A stretch of 64,000 bases of DNA, taken from contig JAXRKN010000042.1 of the NCBI GenBank assembly GCA_038502055.1, positions 1,612,001 to 1,676,000 on the forward strand. Direction: 5' to 3'. Under the pieces are notes generated by a model. That model was given only the letters and a program-made list of their open reading frames with translations, ran no database searches and was not told the DNA's origin. The position numbers and the translations under genes were made by a program. The stretch is from Tanytarsus gracilentus. Taxonomy: Eukaryota > Arthropoda > Insecta > Diptera > Chironomidae. Positions 33,801-39,438 of this stretch are shown one piece after another (the stretch's first letter is position 1; each line of letters begins with the position of its first letter).

Positions 33801-36150
33801 CACATGGTGTTGAAAGCTAAAATAAATGACGCAAGCCATTTTCAGATAGAATTTTTTAAAAGGAAAATTGGCTTAAAGTTTGAAAGCTTTTTTATTGACG
33901 AAGCCTTTTAAGTCGTGAATCAATTTTTCCACGATGAATAATTGAAACAATGATCCTTGTTGATACTTAATGGAGATAGAAAATGCTGTCGGAAAAATCG
34001 ATTTAAAATTTTCTTCTGAACGTCAGATGGAAATTATTTTTTAGGGTTTAATGCACTCGAGAATGTTAATTGAAAACTCTTGATTTTTTTAATTATTATT
34101 TTGTATACTAAAACTTACAAGAAAATTTCTCTTTGATATCGCAATTGCAAAACTTTTTCCAACTTCTTCCGTCAAAGGTTGAATACTTTTAACCTCACGG
34201 AAAAAGGCTCTTTGAGAGTGCATGAAAATTGTAATTTTTGAGCTTAAATTAGTTTATTTTGCAAAATGTGAAAATTAGATTGCATTGAAGGAAGTTAATT
34301 CAGGTTGTGAATAATTTAAACAAACTAACCTAATTTTGCTTTTCGAAATTATTTTGTTCAAAATTCACTCTTGAATAATTTATCTCCATCTTTAATTCAC
34401 TCATTAAACACTCAATGTCTCTATTTTTGTTTATTCGAATAACAAGCATCATCCGACGTGTGTTAGAGCAAAGTCAAATAAATCAATAGCAGATTCTTCT
34501 TCCCAACACCGAAAAAAAACAAGATGGGTCTGCAAACGGCGTTGCCATTTCCAATAGCTCCGCTGTCTTAGATTAGTACCCCATAGTTCTGAAAAATGAA
34601 TATTAGTGACACTCCTGGCCGACCATTATGGACATTCCTCAAAAATCGTCAATGTCAATCAATTCCTGATGCAATGACGAGTTCAACGACATACATGAAG
34701 CCATAGTTCTGAAAAATGGACATTAGTGGCACTCCTGGCCGGCCATGATAGACATTATTCAAAAATCGTCAATGTCAATCGATTCCTGATGCAATGACGA
34801 GTTCAACGACATACATGAAGCCATAGTTCTGAAAAATGGACATTAGTGGCACTCCTGGCCGGCCATGATAGACATTCTTCAAAAATCGTCAATGTCAATC
34901 GATTCCTGATGCAATGACGAGTTCAACGACATACATGAAGCCATAGTTCTGAAAAATGGACATTAATGGCACTCCTGGTCGGCCATGATGGACATTCTTC
35001 AAAAATCGTTAATGTCAATCAATTTCTGATGCAATAACGAGTTCAACGATACCCATGAAGGTATAGTTCTGAAAAATGGACATTAGTGGCACTCCTGGCC
35101 GTCCATGATGGACATTCCTCTAATATCGTCAATGTCAATCGATTCCTGATGCAATTACGAGTTCAACGATACCCATGAAGCCATATAAGAGAAAATTTGT
35201 ATGAAAAAGGACATTTTTGCACTCAGAGACGGTCCTTGGAGGGTCGTACCTCAAAACAAAATACTTCTTGCACAACTAGAGCCAAAACCCGATCTTTAAC
35301 CACAAACCCGAGTCAAATCCGACCAGCCGTTCTTGAGATATGCCGCCCACTAAGATCGTGAGAAAGTAAGAAAGTAAGAAAGTGAGAAAGTAAGATGACT
35401 TAAATGGCTCTAACTCCTCGTAGGATCAACCGATTTCAAATCTGTTTTCACCAGTTTGTAGGGTTTGACTAGGCCTATCATTTGAGTATAAGTTTTGATG
35501 GTGCACAAAGTAATGTCTTGGCACTAGGGGTCAAAAACTGGTTTTGGAGAAATCCAAAATTAATATATAGCGGAGCTATAATAATTCTGCTTTATAGAAT
35601 GATTTTTGCCGACCTCATTTCATTGTTTTTGTGTCTAATTTGCTACAAACATTCACAAAATTGAAATAGCAAGAGGGAAAAATAGTGCAAGGTCATCATC
35701 CTCGTTTTAAGAAATTGTGAGTGGAGTTGAATCAGCAGTTAAATATGTTCGATGTCGAGGGTTGATGAATTTTTTTCAGGGATGAAAACAAGACATTAAA
35801 ATTTTTTTAAATTTGTTATAAAAAAAAGTTAACTGAATCCATGAATATCGAATTTTTTATCATCACTCCAACATGTTCGCTCACCCGACCACAAAAAAAA
35901 TAACATGCACAGATTCTTGTCTACTCACCACATCGATGAGTTGCGATAGTTTCAATTTGATGCACACACGTAACACATCAGACGTATTAACTACTGGACG
36001 TACAAGCTTGTTGTAATTACTCAATAAATCATCATAGAGTCGCTTTGCGTCTGGATTTCCAGCGACGGCCGAATTTACCACGAGTGCCGAGAGAAACCAT
36101 AATAGCCAGTGATGATTCCACTTTCTGAATATGGATATGATGCAGCACAT
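6785..36150 (-). CDS. nAChRalpha4: Nicotinic acetylcholine receptor alpha subunit (insect alpha4-like), about 29 kb gene
   Basis: Subunit of a pentameric acetylcholine-gated cation channel at insect central synapses. Exons in reading order: 36150-35929, 32258-32226, 31652-31531, then cassette A (29785-29697, 26047-26022, 25911-25876, 25555-25526) or cassette B (21263-21186, 20491-20460, 20363-20298), then 13064-12949, 12887-12857, 12775-12766, 12179-12174, 11926-11885, 11397-11318, 11014-10938, 9564-9505, 9439-9293, 8439-8404, 7289-6926, 6859-6785. Outside the cassettes every junction is GT..AG with matching phase. Product is about 530 residues: signal peptide, NPDAKRLYDDLLSNYN, Cys-loop, vicinal cysteines FYTCC (alpha hallmark), M1 (NIIIPCMGISFLTVLTFYLP), M2 (EKVTLSISILISLHVFFLL), M3, short loop, M4 and a 24-residue tail. 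The family is certain. Alpha4 is my best match, from the M2-M3 wording and because a duplicated alternative exon here is known for insect alpha4; alpha3 is the main alternative. Confidence 0.93.
6926..7289 (-). CDS. nAChRalpha4: nAChR loop end and M4 exon
   Basis: 364 bases, TTGCAG acceptor, GTAAAA donor, phase 0 at the end. It runs from LTTTGPFGGS through the loop to CVRFIAEHTRM, VKEDWKYVAMVLDRLFLW and IFTLAVLAGTAGIILQ, the pre-M4 helix and M4. Confidence 0.94.
8404..8439 (-). CDS. nAChRalpha4: nAChR intracellular-loop cassette (36 nt)
   Basis: 36 bases, TATAG acceptor and GTATTG donor, phase 2 in and out, reading RAPSKEDMSPI. The loop is poorly conserved, so support comes from splice sites and phase only. 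It may be an optional exon, since skipping keeps the frame. Confidence 0.6.
8804..8897. repeat. Short hairpin element
   Basis: Inverted ends ATCAAGGTGGGGTAACTT and AAGTTACCTCACCTTG around an AT-rich centre of about 55 bases, in a receptor intron. Confidence 0.55.
9293..9439 (-). CDS. nAChRalpha4: nAChR M3 end and start of intracellular loop
   Basis: 147 bases, CCAG acceptor, GTAATT donor. It encodes (S)ICVTVLVLNVHFRSPQTHTM then NPWIKAFFIDFLPKFLFMKR, the amphipathic MX-type helix after M3. Confidence 0.92.
9505..9564 (-). CDS. nAChRalpha4: nAChR M3 exon, first part
   Basis: 60 bases, TTTCAG acceptor, GTGAGA donor, encoding (S)LVVPLLGKYLIFAMILVSI. This is the start of membrane segment M3. Confidence 0.92.
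9928..10860. mobile_element. 933-bp foldback element with near-identical arms
   Basis: Left arm 9928-10297 and right arm 10500-10860 are inverted copies, around a 202-base spacer. Both outer ends read ATTTTGTGTCAATAAAGTAA going inward. The arms differ by a 12-base local duplication (GACTATTTGC-type) in the left arm and a handful of substitutions. They are less AT-rich than the neighbourhood. There is no transposase frame. The high arm identity suggests recent insertion or arm-to-arm gene conversion. It lies in the intron between the receptor M2 and M3 exons. Confidence 0.88.
10938..11014 (-). CDS. nAChRalpha4: nAChR M2 exon (channel-lining helix)
   Basis: 77 bases, CACTAG acceptor, GTAAAT donor, leaving phase 2. 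It encodes VTLSISILISLHVFFLLVVE and IIPPT; with the preceding GEK this is the pore-lining helix and selectivity ring. A foldback element ends only 77 bases beyond its donor, inside the following intron. Confidence 0.93.
11318..11397 (-). CDS. nAChRalpha4: nAChR M1 exon
   Basis: 80 bases, ATATAG acceptor, GTGAGT donor. It encodes M1 as NIIIPCMGISFLTVLTFYLP followed by SDSGEK. Confidence 0.93.
11885..11926 (-). CDS. nAChRalpha4: nAChR pre-M1 exon (FNITMRRKTLFYT)
   Basis: 42 bases, TTGTAG acceptor, GTGAGT donor. It encodes the invariant FNITMRRKTLFYT before membrane segment M1, and ends with the first base of a Val codon. Confidence 0.92.
12174..12179 (-). CDS. nAChRalpha4: nAChR microexon of 6 nt (completes DI, starts T)
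   Basis: Six bases, ATATCA, sit between a textbook acceptor with a long pyrimidine tract (CCCTCTTTTCAG) and a perfect GTAAGT donor. With the 10-nt exon before it and the (T)FNITMRRK exon after it, it restores PYLDITFNIT, the wording found in insect receptors. Skipping it would stay in frame but give PYLAFNIT, losing two conserved residues, so inclusion is the expected form. Confidence 0.85.
12766..12775 (-). CDS. nAChRalpha4: nAChR microexon of 10 nt (PYL + first base of Asp)
   Basis: Ten bases between a strong CATTGCAG acceptor and a GTGAGT donor, 81 bases after the loop C exon. They supply PYL and the G of the next codon, filling the family-conserved DEPYLDIT block exactly. Confidence 0.88.
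12857..12887 (-). CDS. nAChRalpha4: nAChR loop C exon with vicinal cysteines (31 nt)
   Basis: 31 bases, CTAG acceptor and GTAAGA donor, reading (R)NEKFYTCCDE. Adjacent Cys-Cys after Tyr is the defining feature of alpha subunits and contacts acetylcholine. Confidence 0.93.
12949..13064 (-). CDS. nAChRalpha4: nAChR exon after the Cys-loop (VDLRHMDE ... WDILEVPAV)
   Basis: 116 bases from an AAAAAG acceptor to a GTGAGT donor, phase 0 in and phase 2 out. It encodes VDLRHMDEKFGSN, VGVDLSEFYMSVEWDILEVP and AV, the beta-strands leading to loop C. Confidence 0.93.
13065..20297. other. 7.2 kb receptor intron, no gene seen
   Basis: Separates cassette B from the common downstream exons. Scanning both strands shows AT-rich sequence, one hairpin element and no convincing exon. 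Its length next to two competing cassettes makes it a plausible home for splicing regulatory elements, but I can point to none. Confidence 0.5.
14096..14178. repeat. Short hairpin element, CACTGAGAGAAA family
   Basis: Ends are ACACTGAGAGAAAAAATAT and AAATTTTTCACTCAGTGT, inverted copies around an AT-rich core. A second copy is at 53878-53957. Confidence 0.6.
20298..20363 (-). CDS. nAChRalpha4: nAChR cassette B, exon B3
   Basis: 66 bases, CAACAG acceptor, GTGGGT donor, phase 0. It encodes FFPYDIQTCVLKLGSWTYDG plus FK in one exon, the residues split over A3 and A4 in cassette A. Confidence 0.82.
20460..20491 (-). CDS. nAChRalpha4: nAChR cassette B, exon B2: YKSSCSIDVE (32 nt)
   Basis: Reads YKSSCSIDVE and leaves phase 0 at a GTACTA donor. 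The only AG in front follows an A8 run with no pyrimidine tract and gives a phase that does not match B1. Either another acceptor is used, or the cassette has decayed, or two bases are missing from the assembly. The protein match itself is clear. Confidence 0.65.
20697..20808. repeat. Short hairpin element, GGGGTGGAA-like family
   Basis: Left end CAAGGGTAAAAAACTT and right end AAGTTTTTTAACCCTTG are nearly perfect inverted copies, 112 bases end to end, in the intron between cassette B exons and the 7.2 kb intron's neighbourhood. Confidence 0.6.
21186..21263 (-). CDS. nAChRalpha4: nAChR cassette B, exon B1
   Basis: CAG acceptor; 78 bases reading (N)ADGNYEVTLITKANVYSNG then LVSWTPP, ending phase 2 at a GTACGA donor. 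It is the paralogue of A1. The donor is acceptable, but the junction with B2 is out of phase by two bases: the family expects PP, one or two small residues, then YKSSC. Confidence 0.75.
23264..23388. repeat. Short hairpin element, GGGGTGGAA family
   Basis: Inverted ends TCAAAGGGGTGGAAAC and CCGTCCACCCCTAAAA with an AT-rich centre; lies in the intron between cassettes A and B. Confidence 0.5.
24504..24663. repeat. Short hairpin element, GGGTGGAA family
   Basis: Inverted ends CTTAAAGGGTGGAAAA and CTGTTCCACCTCTCAA around AT-rich sequence; arms more diverged than in the best copies. Confidence 0.4.
25526..25555 (-). CDS. nAChRalpha4: nAChR cassette A, exon A4: FGSWTYDGLK (30 nt)
   Basis: Ten codons, phase 0, with a TTAAG acceptor and GTGAGC donor. 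GSWTYDG is the loop B signature with the conserved Trp of the agonist site. It would splice directly to the exon at 13064 (VDLRHMDE), as cassette B also does. Confidence 0.72.
25876..25911 (-). CDS. nAChRalpha4: nAChR cassette A, exon A3: FFPFDVQTCVLK (36 nt)
   Basis: Twelve codons, phase 0 at both ends, with an AAAG acceptor lacking a good pyrimidine tract and a GTGCGT donor. It carries the FPFD motif and second cysteine of the Cys-loop. In cassette B the same residues and those of A4 are in one exon. Confidence 0.72.
26022..26047 (-). CDS. nAChRalpha4: nAChR cassette A, exon A2: (K)SSCEIDVE (26 nt)
   Basis: A 26-base exon with TTTAG acceptor and GTAAGT donor. It encodes SSCEIDVE, including the first cysteine of the Cys-loop, and enters needing one base from A1 (an A would give Lys). 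It lies about 3.7 kb from A1, on the far side of the long inverted-repeat element. Confidence 0.75.
26880..27130 (-). pseudogene. C2H2 zinc-finger gene relic
   Basis: On the minus strand one finger is intact, reading HECPRCHKKFGRKDHLARHM plus RNH, with the C-x2-C..H-x3-H pattern. The finger before it has the helix part WKTFDSNAIKLQHVRSH, but its first cysteines (ICAQC) are in another frame, displaced by four extra bases. A third further upstream (FPDF, stop, KHERRH) contains a stop. So this is the broken 3' end of a zinc-finger gene; the reading ends in a stop a few residues after the last finger. Confidence 0.7.
27187..27475 (-). pseudogene. Truncated copy 1 of the element's unknown gene family
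   Basis: A minus-strand frame starting at ATG (MEKNMQKNEKD) runs through FDHPTTDEELLDTYKRYNQL, GEDDYQEGVNKAGHFEKCYG and LKDIYQRLEYFCHLRL before a stop. It is over 80% identical by eye to copy 2 and aligns with the N-terminal third of the longer frame at 28129. The downstream two thirds are missing. The leader GTTTTGAATTAAAATGAGGTT before it is shared with the other two copies. Confidence 0.6.
27688..27975 (-). pseudogene. Truncated copy 2 of the element's unknown gene family
   Basis: Minus-strand frame with HPPTDEELLDTYKRYKQLVG, EDDYKVGVTKTGHFEECYG and LKDIYQGLEYFCHLRL, a tandem duplicate of copy 1 about 490 bases away. The same leader stands upstream. It is truncated at the same place as copy 1, so truncation came before duplication. 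Confidence 0.6.
27920..28128. repeat. Inverted leader repeat between divergent copies
   Basis: The leader of copy 2 (GACGTTTTGAAATTAAATGAGG, then CAAACAAACCGAG and CAATTTTTGAAAATA) is repeated in inverted orientation before the plus-strand copy. The two genes therefore diverge from a palindromic spacer that could act as a shared promoter. Confidence 0.65.
28129..28692 (+). CDS. Uncharacterised 187-residue protein carried by the long-TIR element
   Basis: The longest uninterrupted frame in the element. The first ATG (MQNFEAQKYANPPTMDEL) corresponds to the ATG-initiated start of the minus-strand copies. The N-terminal part aligns with those copies (PPTMDELRKQYVLY against PPTDEELLDTYKRY, then GFKLKVGISCQPDVRYGKKD against the VGVTKTGHFEECYGLKD block). 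The rest, KVARSIEEMMMVILKEFGDE, TYTVYLITGKTEDDKCPLC and WQELGRAEKLEELSQFINWP, is unique here. It is charged, without signal peptide or membrane segment. The C-P-L-C pair is the only metal-site hint. I do not recognise the family. Codon use looks coding and there are no stops over 560 bases, unusual in this AT-rich DNA. Confidence 0.6.
   Translation: MQNFEAQKYANPPTMDELRKQYVLYRETRDRNETRYAEGFKLKVGISCQPDVRYGKKDFFHVLTAESHFAYADDFKVARSIEEMMMVILKEFGDELEHQDSGCGRGANDKTYTVYLITGKTEDDKCPLCLRFWIEAQVDRQYHFDSDHIREKAVLKKLTSSWQELGRAEKLEELSQFINWPARGISP
28738..29085. repeat. A-rich low-complexity tract
   Basis: About 350 bases almost entirely of A runs broken by single T or C bases (AAAAATAC, AAAAAACA words). 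It begins 46 bases after the stop of the 187-residue frame and runs into the right arm, where ACAAAACAAAACAGACTGG mirrors the left arm. The left counterpart (26800-26875) is much shorter, so the tract expanded by slippage. Confidence 0.9.
29697..29785 (-). CDS. nAChRalpha4: nAChR cassette A, exon A1 (no recognisable donor)
   Basis: After a TTTTAG acceptor, the sequence reads (N)ADGNFEVTLTTKATIYAKG and then LVEWQPPAIY, a good homologue of the loop E region and of exon B1. To join A2 in frame (Lys-Ser-Ser-Cys) the exon should end after TATA at 29697, but the next bases are TTTTTG and no GT is nearby. The coding side looks intact, while the 3' splice border is missing or non-canonical. The end given here is therefore inferred from the protein, not from a splice signal. 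Confidence 0.6.
31531..31652 (-). CDS. nAChRalpha4: nAChR exon 3: WVEQ to IVLYN
   Basis: 122 bases, CAG acceptor, GTGAGT donor, leaving phase 2. It encodes WVEQSWYDYKLRWNP, then MLHVPSDHIWRPDIVLYN, the loop D and loop A region of the agonist site. The next exon must supply the last base of an Asn codon, and both A1 and B1 do. Confidence 0.92.
32226..32258 (-). CDS. nAChRalpha4: nAChR exon 2: NLKNQIMTTNL (33 nt)
   Basis: A 33-base exon with CAG acceptor and GTAATT donor, phase 0 on both sides. Its eleven residues are the near-invariant block of the extracellular domain that follows LIDV. Confidence 0.93.
32707..33703 (+). mobile_element. Retrotransposon insertion with 19-bp target-site duplication
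   Basis: The 19-base sequence AAAAGTGTATTTCCCTTGC occurs at 32707-32725 and again at 33685-33703. The 959 bases between end in a pentamer tail, (ATCTA)x4. A long target duplication plus a simple 3' repeat tail is the signature of a target-primed (LINE or SINE) insertion, here in plus orientation, antisense to the host receptor gene. The 3' 250 bases are clearly richer in G and C than the surroundings. I find no reverse transcriptase frame, so it is a 5'-truncated LINE or a SINE-like copy. It lies in receptor intron 1. Confidence 0.82.
34517..35600. mobile_element. Tandem-repeat element, copy 1 (five 120-bp units)
   Basis: Begins near ATGGGTCTGCAAACGGCGTT, then five units of exactly 120 bases starting at 34582, 34702, 34822, 34942 and 35062, each opening CATAGTTCTGAAAAATGGA. 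A unique flank of about 400 bases follows, to about 35600. ATAGCTCCGC near 34554 recurs inverted as GCGGAGCTAT near 35570, a subterminal inverted repeat. The same structure appears inverted at 47137-48175. No protein frame. The layout (subterminal inverted repeats around a tandem core) recalls Helentron-associated non-autonomous elements; the 120-bp units with a ClaI site also recall chironomid Cla elements. Both are suggestions only. Confidence 0.85.
35929..36150 (-). CDS. nAChRalpha4: nAChR exon 1: signal peptide and N-terminus
   Basis: 74 codons ending in phase 0 at a GTGAGT donor. It starts with ATG, has a basic RKW patch, then a hydrophobic WLLWFLSALVV core and an AVAG cleavage region, followed by the family-invariant mature N-terminus NPDAKRLYDDLLSNYNKLVR. 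An N-T-S glycosylation site follows. It ends in KLSQLIDV, exactly where the next exon resumes with NLKNQ. A Cys (RVCIKL) stands where related subunits usually carry a non-cysteine residue; I cannot tell whether it is real or a sequencing error. Confidence 0.93.
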
Positions 36151-37983
36151 TTGGGCAGTGTGGCAGTGAGAATTTTATCTCACTCTCGCCTCCTCGTCGG
36201 CTTTCGAAATTCCTTGCGAGAAAATTTTTCTCTCTCTTTTTTTATGTTCACTTAAAATTTATTGCAAAATCGATTTTGCACCATGTTTAAGTATCTCTGA
36301 AACACATCGATGATATCACTTATTATTGCTCATAATTTTTTTTGCTCTCTTCACATTTCACTTCTCTTATGAGTGTCGTTATTTTTTTTATCACACTCGC
36401 ACTCACGTCTAAAACTTTTTTAACGGTGCTTCTTTTGTTTTTCGCCTGGAAGTGAAAAAAATAATTTTAAAGTTTGTTCGATATGGGAAATTAGGGAAGA
36501 ATACTAATGGCGAAAAAATCGTTCATCGACAATCAATTTTTCTCTATTTTTTTACGAAATACTTTTTTGTGCCTCCACGTTGACTTTTTTATCGAGTGGT
36601 AAAAATCTACTGTCACTTGACAACATTTTTTGCCGAAATACAAATCCTTTGAGAAAATCCACCTCGTTTTTCTTTCACTACCCACTTTTTCTTTTGATAG
36701 AAGATTAGAATCCTTCGTAATGACGTGAAAATTTAATGCACAGCCACTGCTTTCTAAGAAGGACGATGCTAAATTAGGATTATCAGATTTTTTGCCTGCT
36801 GCTGAGGCTTAAATTAAAACAACAGTGCCTCTTTATAAAAGAATTTAAAAAAATACTTTCTAAAATATTTAGATACTTTTTAGAAACTGAAATGTACCCA
36901 TCAAAAAGTACACGACACTTGTCAACATGAACAATTAAATAAAAACCCGGACGCGACCGACATCAATCACTTTTTGCCGCCCTTAAATTACCCTTCACAA
37001 TTAGCGTGAAATCACTTCTTAAACCCCAAGAATTGAAAACTCGATGATTTATGGCTTTACTTGAAAAAGTGTAGCAAAAAGTTTTTAAAAAGAAAATATT
37101 GAAGGATTAGATCAAACTTAAAGTTTAACTCGCAAAAAACCTTTCATTGAAAGCAACAAAATGAAAAAGTAAATGCGGGAAAGATTTTCGCTTTTTTCTT
37201 TTAAATCAAAACTTTTTTCGTTTAAAAATTTTTACTCTCACTTTACTTTTCGATTTCATTTTATGATGGATGATAAGAGTGGATAAAAAGTTCCTTGTGA
37301 AAAATTTGAAGTGATTTCTAATTTTTAAAATTCGCAAACGAATTTTTGGAATCAATTTAAGAAATCTCAAAATTACCACAAGGAAAATTTGTCAGAGAAA
37401 AGAGAAAAACTTTTTATTTTTTATTGAAGCAGGAAAAAGTTTTAAATCGGGGATAAAGAGAAGCAGCGATGAGATAAATGAGCAGAATATGTCACATATC
37501 ACATTTCGGAGTTTTCGATATGATTCAAAAAAGTTTTCTGCAAATAAAGTGAGATGGCGCAATTAAGGGTCTTTGACACTCGCACGATGTCACTTATACA
37601 CTCCAGACTGACAATAATAAGCGAAAATAATCTTCAAATAAGAAAATGTGTGACACATGGCGAAATTCCATAACATCAGCAATCTTTGAGGTTATCATTG
37701 ATGTACTTTAACATCTTTAGTTCGTTTGCTTTTGTACTCGAAGGGAAAAAAATTGGGAAAAGAGCAATCAAAGCGAGCAGCTTACAAACTTTTGCCCTCC
37801 TCAGACTTCTTCTTGTCGCTCACGCACACACACAAAAAAATATTCACTCAATTTTCAAGTATAAAAAATTCTCTCGAGTGTCGTCGAAATGTCATCGAAA
37901 TATGAGTGAGTAAATGTAAGACAGTAATTTTGATTGCAAACAAATTTGACATGCGTCTCCCCTTAAATCACTTAGAGATGTTT

Positions 37984-38005
37984 TGTGTGTGTGTGTGTGT
38001 GTGTG
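37984..38005. repeat. (GT)n microsatellite
   Basis: About eleven GT dinucleotide repeats without interruption. Confidence 0.9.
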
Positions 38006-39269
38006 AAAACATGACAATGATGTCATACGAGGTGACAAAACTGCTTCGAGGTCGAGAAGTATGTGTTTATTTTTTTTATTCCGACACAGTCGCTGTCATG
38101 TAAAGATAAAACTTCTTATTTTTTGCTTTCTCATGAAATTTTCACCAGTTTGGAATGTCAAATGAGCTTGACGCAGGAAAAGGAAGAAAAAAGTTTGTTG
38201 CGTTGGGGAAATTTTTCATACTCATGGGAATTATGGTGTAAATTAGGTCTTTTGATGAAAGTTCAAAGATTGCTCGTGAGGAAAATTTGAATTTCATCAG
38301 AAAATTACTTTTAAAGAGGCTTTTTTAACATTTTTATGCTGATAAAATCTCACTCTCTCTCTATGCTGATTTTTAGGGTTAATTTTCCTCGTTCACATCT
38401 TGGTTATATAAACGACTTTTAACTTTTATCATCTCAGTCAAAAGTAATTCAACTTTTAATCTCTAATCGCGGCATATTTTCCAGCCTTCTTAAATTGTGG
38501 CTCATTTGCAATTAATTTTGACCTTTTTTTCTCTTTTCGCATAATTTTATGCTTTCGCAAATAAAAATCATCTTAGCCATAATTTCTTTATTTAATTCCA
38601 AATAAAAACAACTTTTCTCTCTCAATGAGAGGGAATTTATGCATTGAATAATTAATGGTAAGAGCTTCACGTAATTACATGCAGGAGCAGGATGATGTTA
38701 TGTAATAGATACCATCACATCGTTGACCAGTCAATGACCGAAAGATGCGACAGATGTCGATGACTCGTGACACTGTCATGTCAAATATCAATTGGGAATT
38801 TTTTTAATTAAAATTTTTTAGGACAGAAAATTTTTAGCGAAATTAATTGGAATTTTACGCTTACATTAGGTATATTAATTTTTTTTATTTAAGTAATGGA
38901 TAAACAATTTTAAATAAAAACATTGATTTATTGACAGAGCTTTCAAGTTTTTTCTTAAGCTTCATTAAGTTCATCAAAGCACTTTTCCACCATCAAAAAA
39001 GCTCTTTAATTATTTATTGATTGTCTCTTTATTTTTCTTCTCGAAAACAAAAATCTCTTTTGATGAAAAATGCTTTTGAGACAAATCTTCTTGTGACATA
39101 CAACTTTATGAAATAAGCAGCGAAAAATGGAATAAGAAAAAACTATTAAATTTACTATCTCATGATGATCATCATCTTGATTGTCAATGTCGTTTTTTTT
39201 GTTTTTCATCAACATCATCAGAGCCGTTGAGAATAAAGAAAAATGTGAAACGCATGGTTGGTTATAAAG

Positions 39270-39438
39270 TCAGGGGTTGGGACACTAAATTAATTTACTA
39301 AAGTCAAAAGTTTAAAAATTAAATTTTTAATAAGTTAAACATGCTTTAATACTGCAGGAGGTGGAAAACTTCAAATTGAATATTGATACTTGATACTGAT
39401 ACTGAAATTTTTTTAACCAAAGTGTCCAACCCTTTAAG
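39270..39438. repeat. Short hairpin element, GGGTTGGGACA variant
   Basis: Inverted ends TCAGGGGTTGGGACACT and AGTGTCCAACCCTTTAA, 169 bases overall, AT-rich centre. Confidence 0.55.

Noticed and set aside
34582..35181. 120-bp regular repeats considered as a CRISPR array
   Set aside because: Units are contiguous tandem copies without unique spacers, in a eukaryotic genome.
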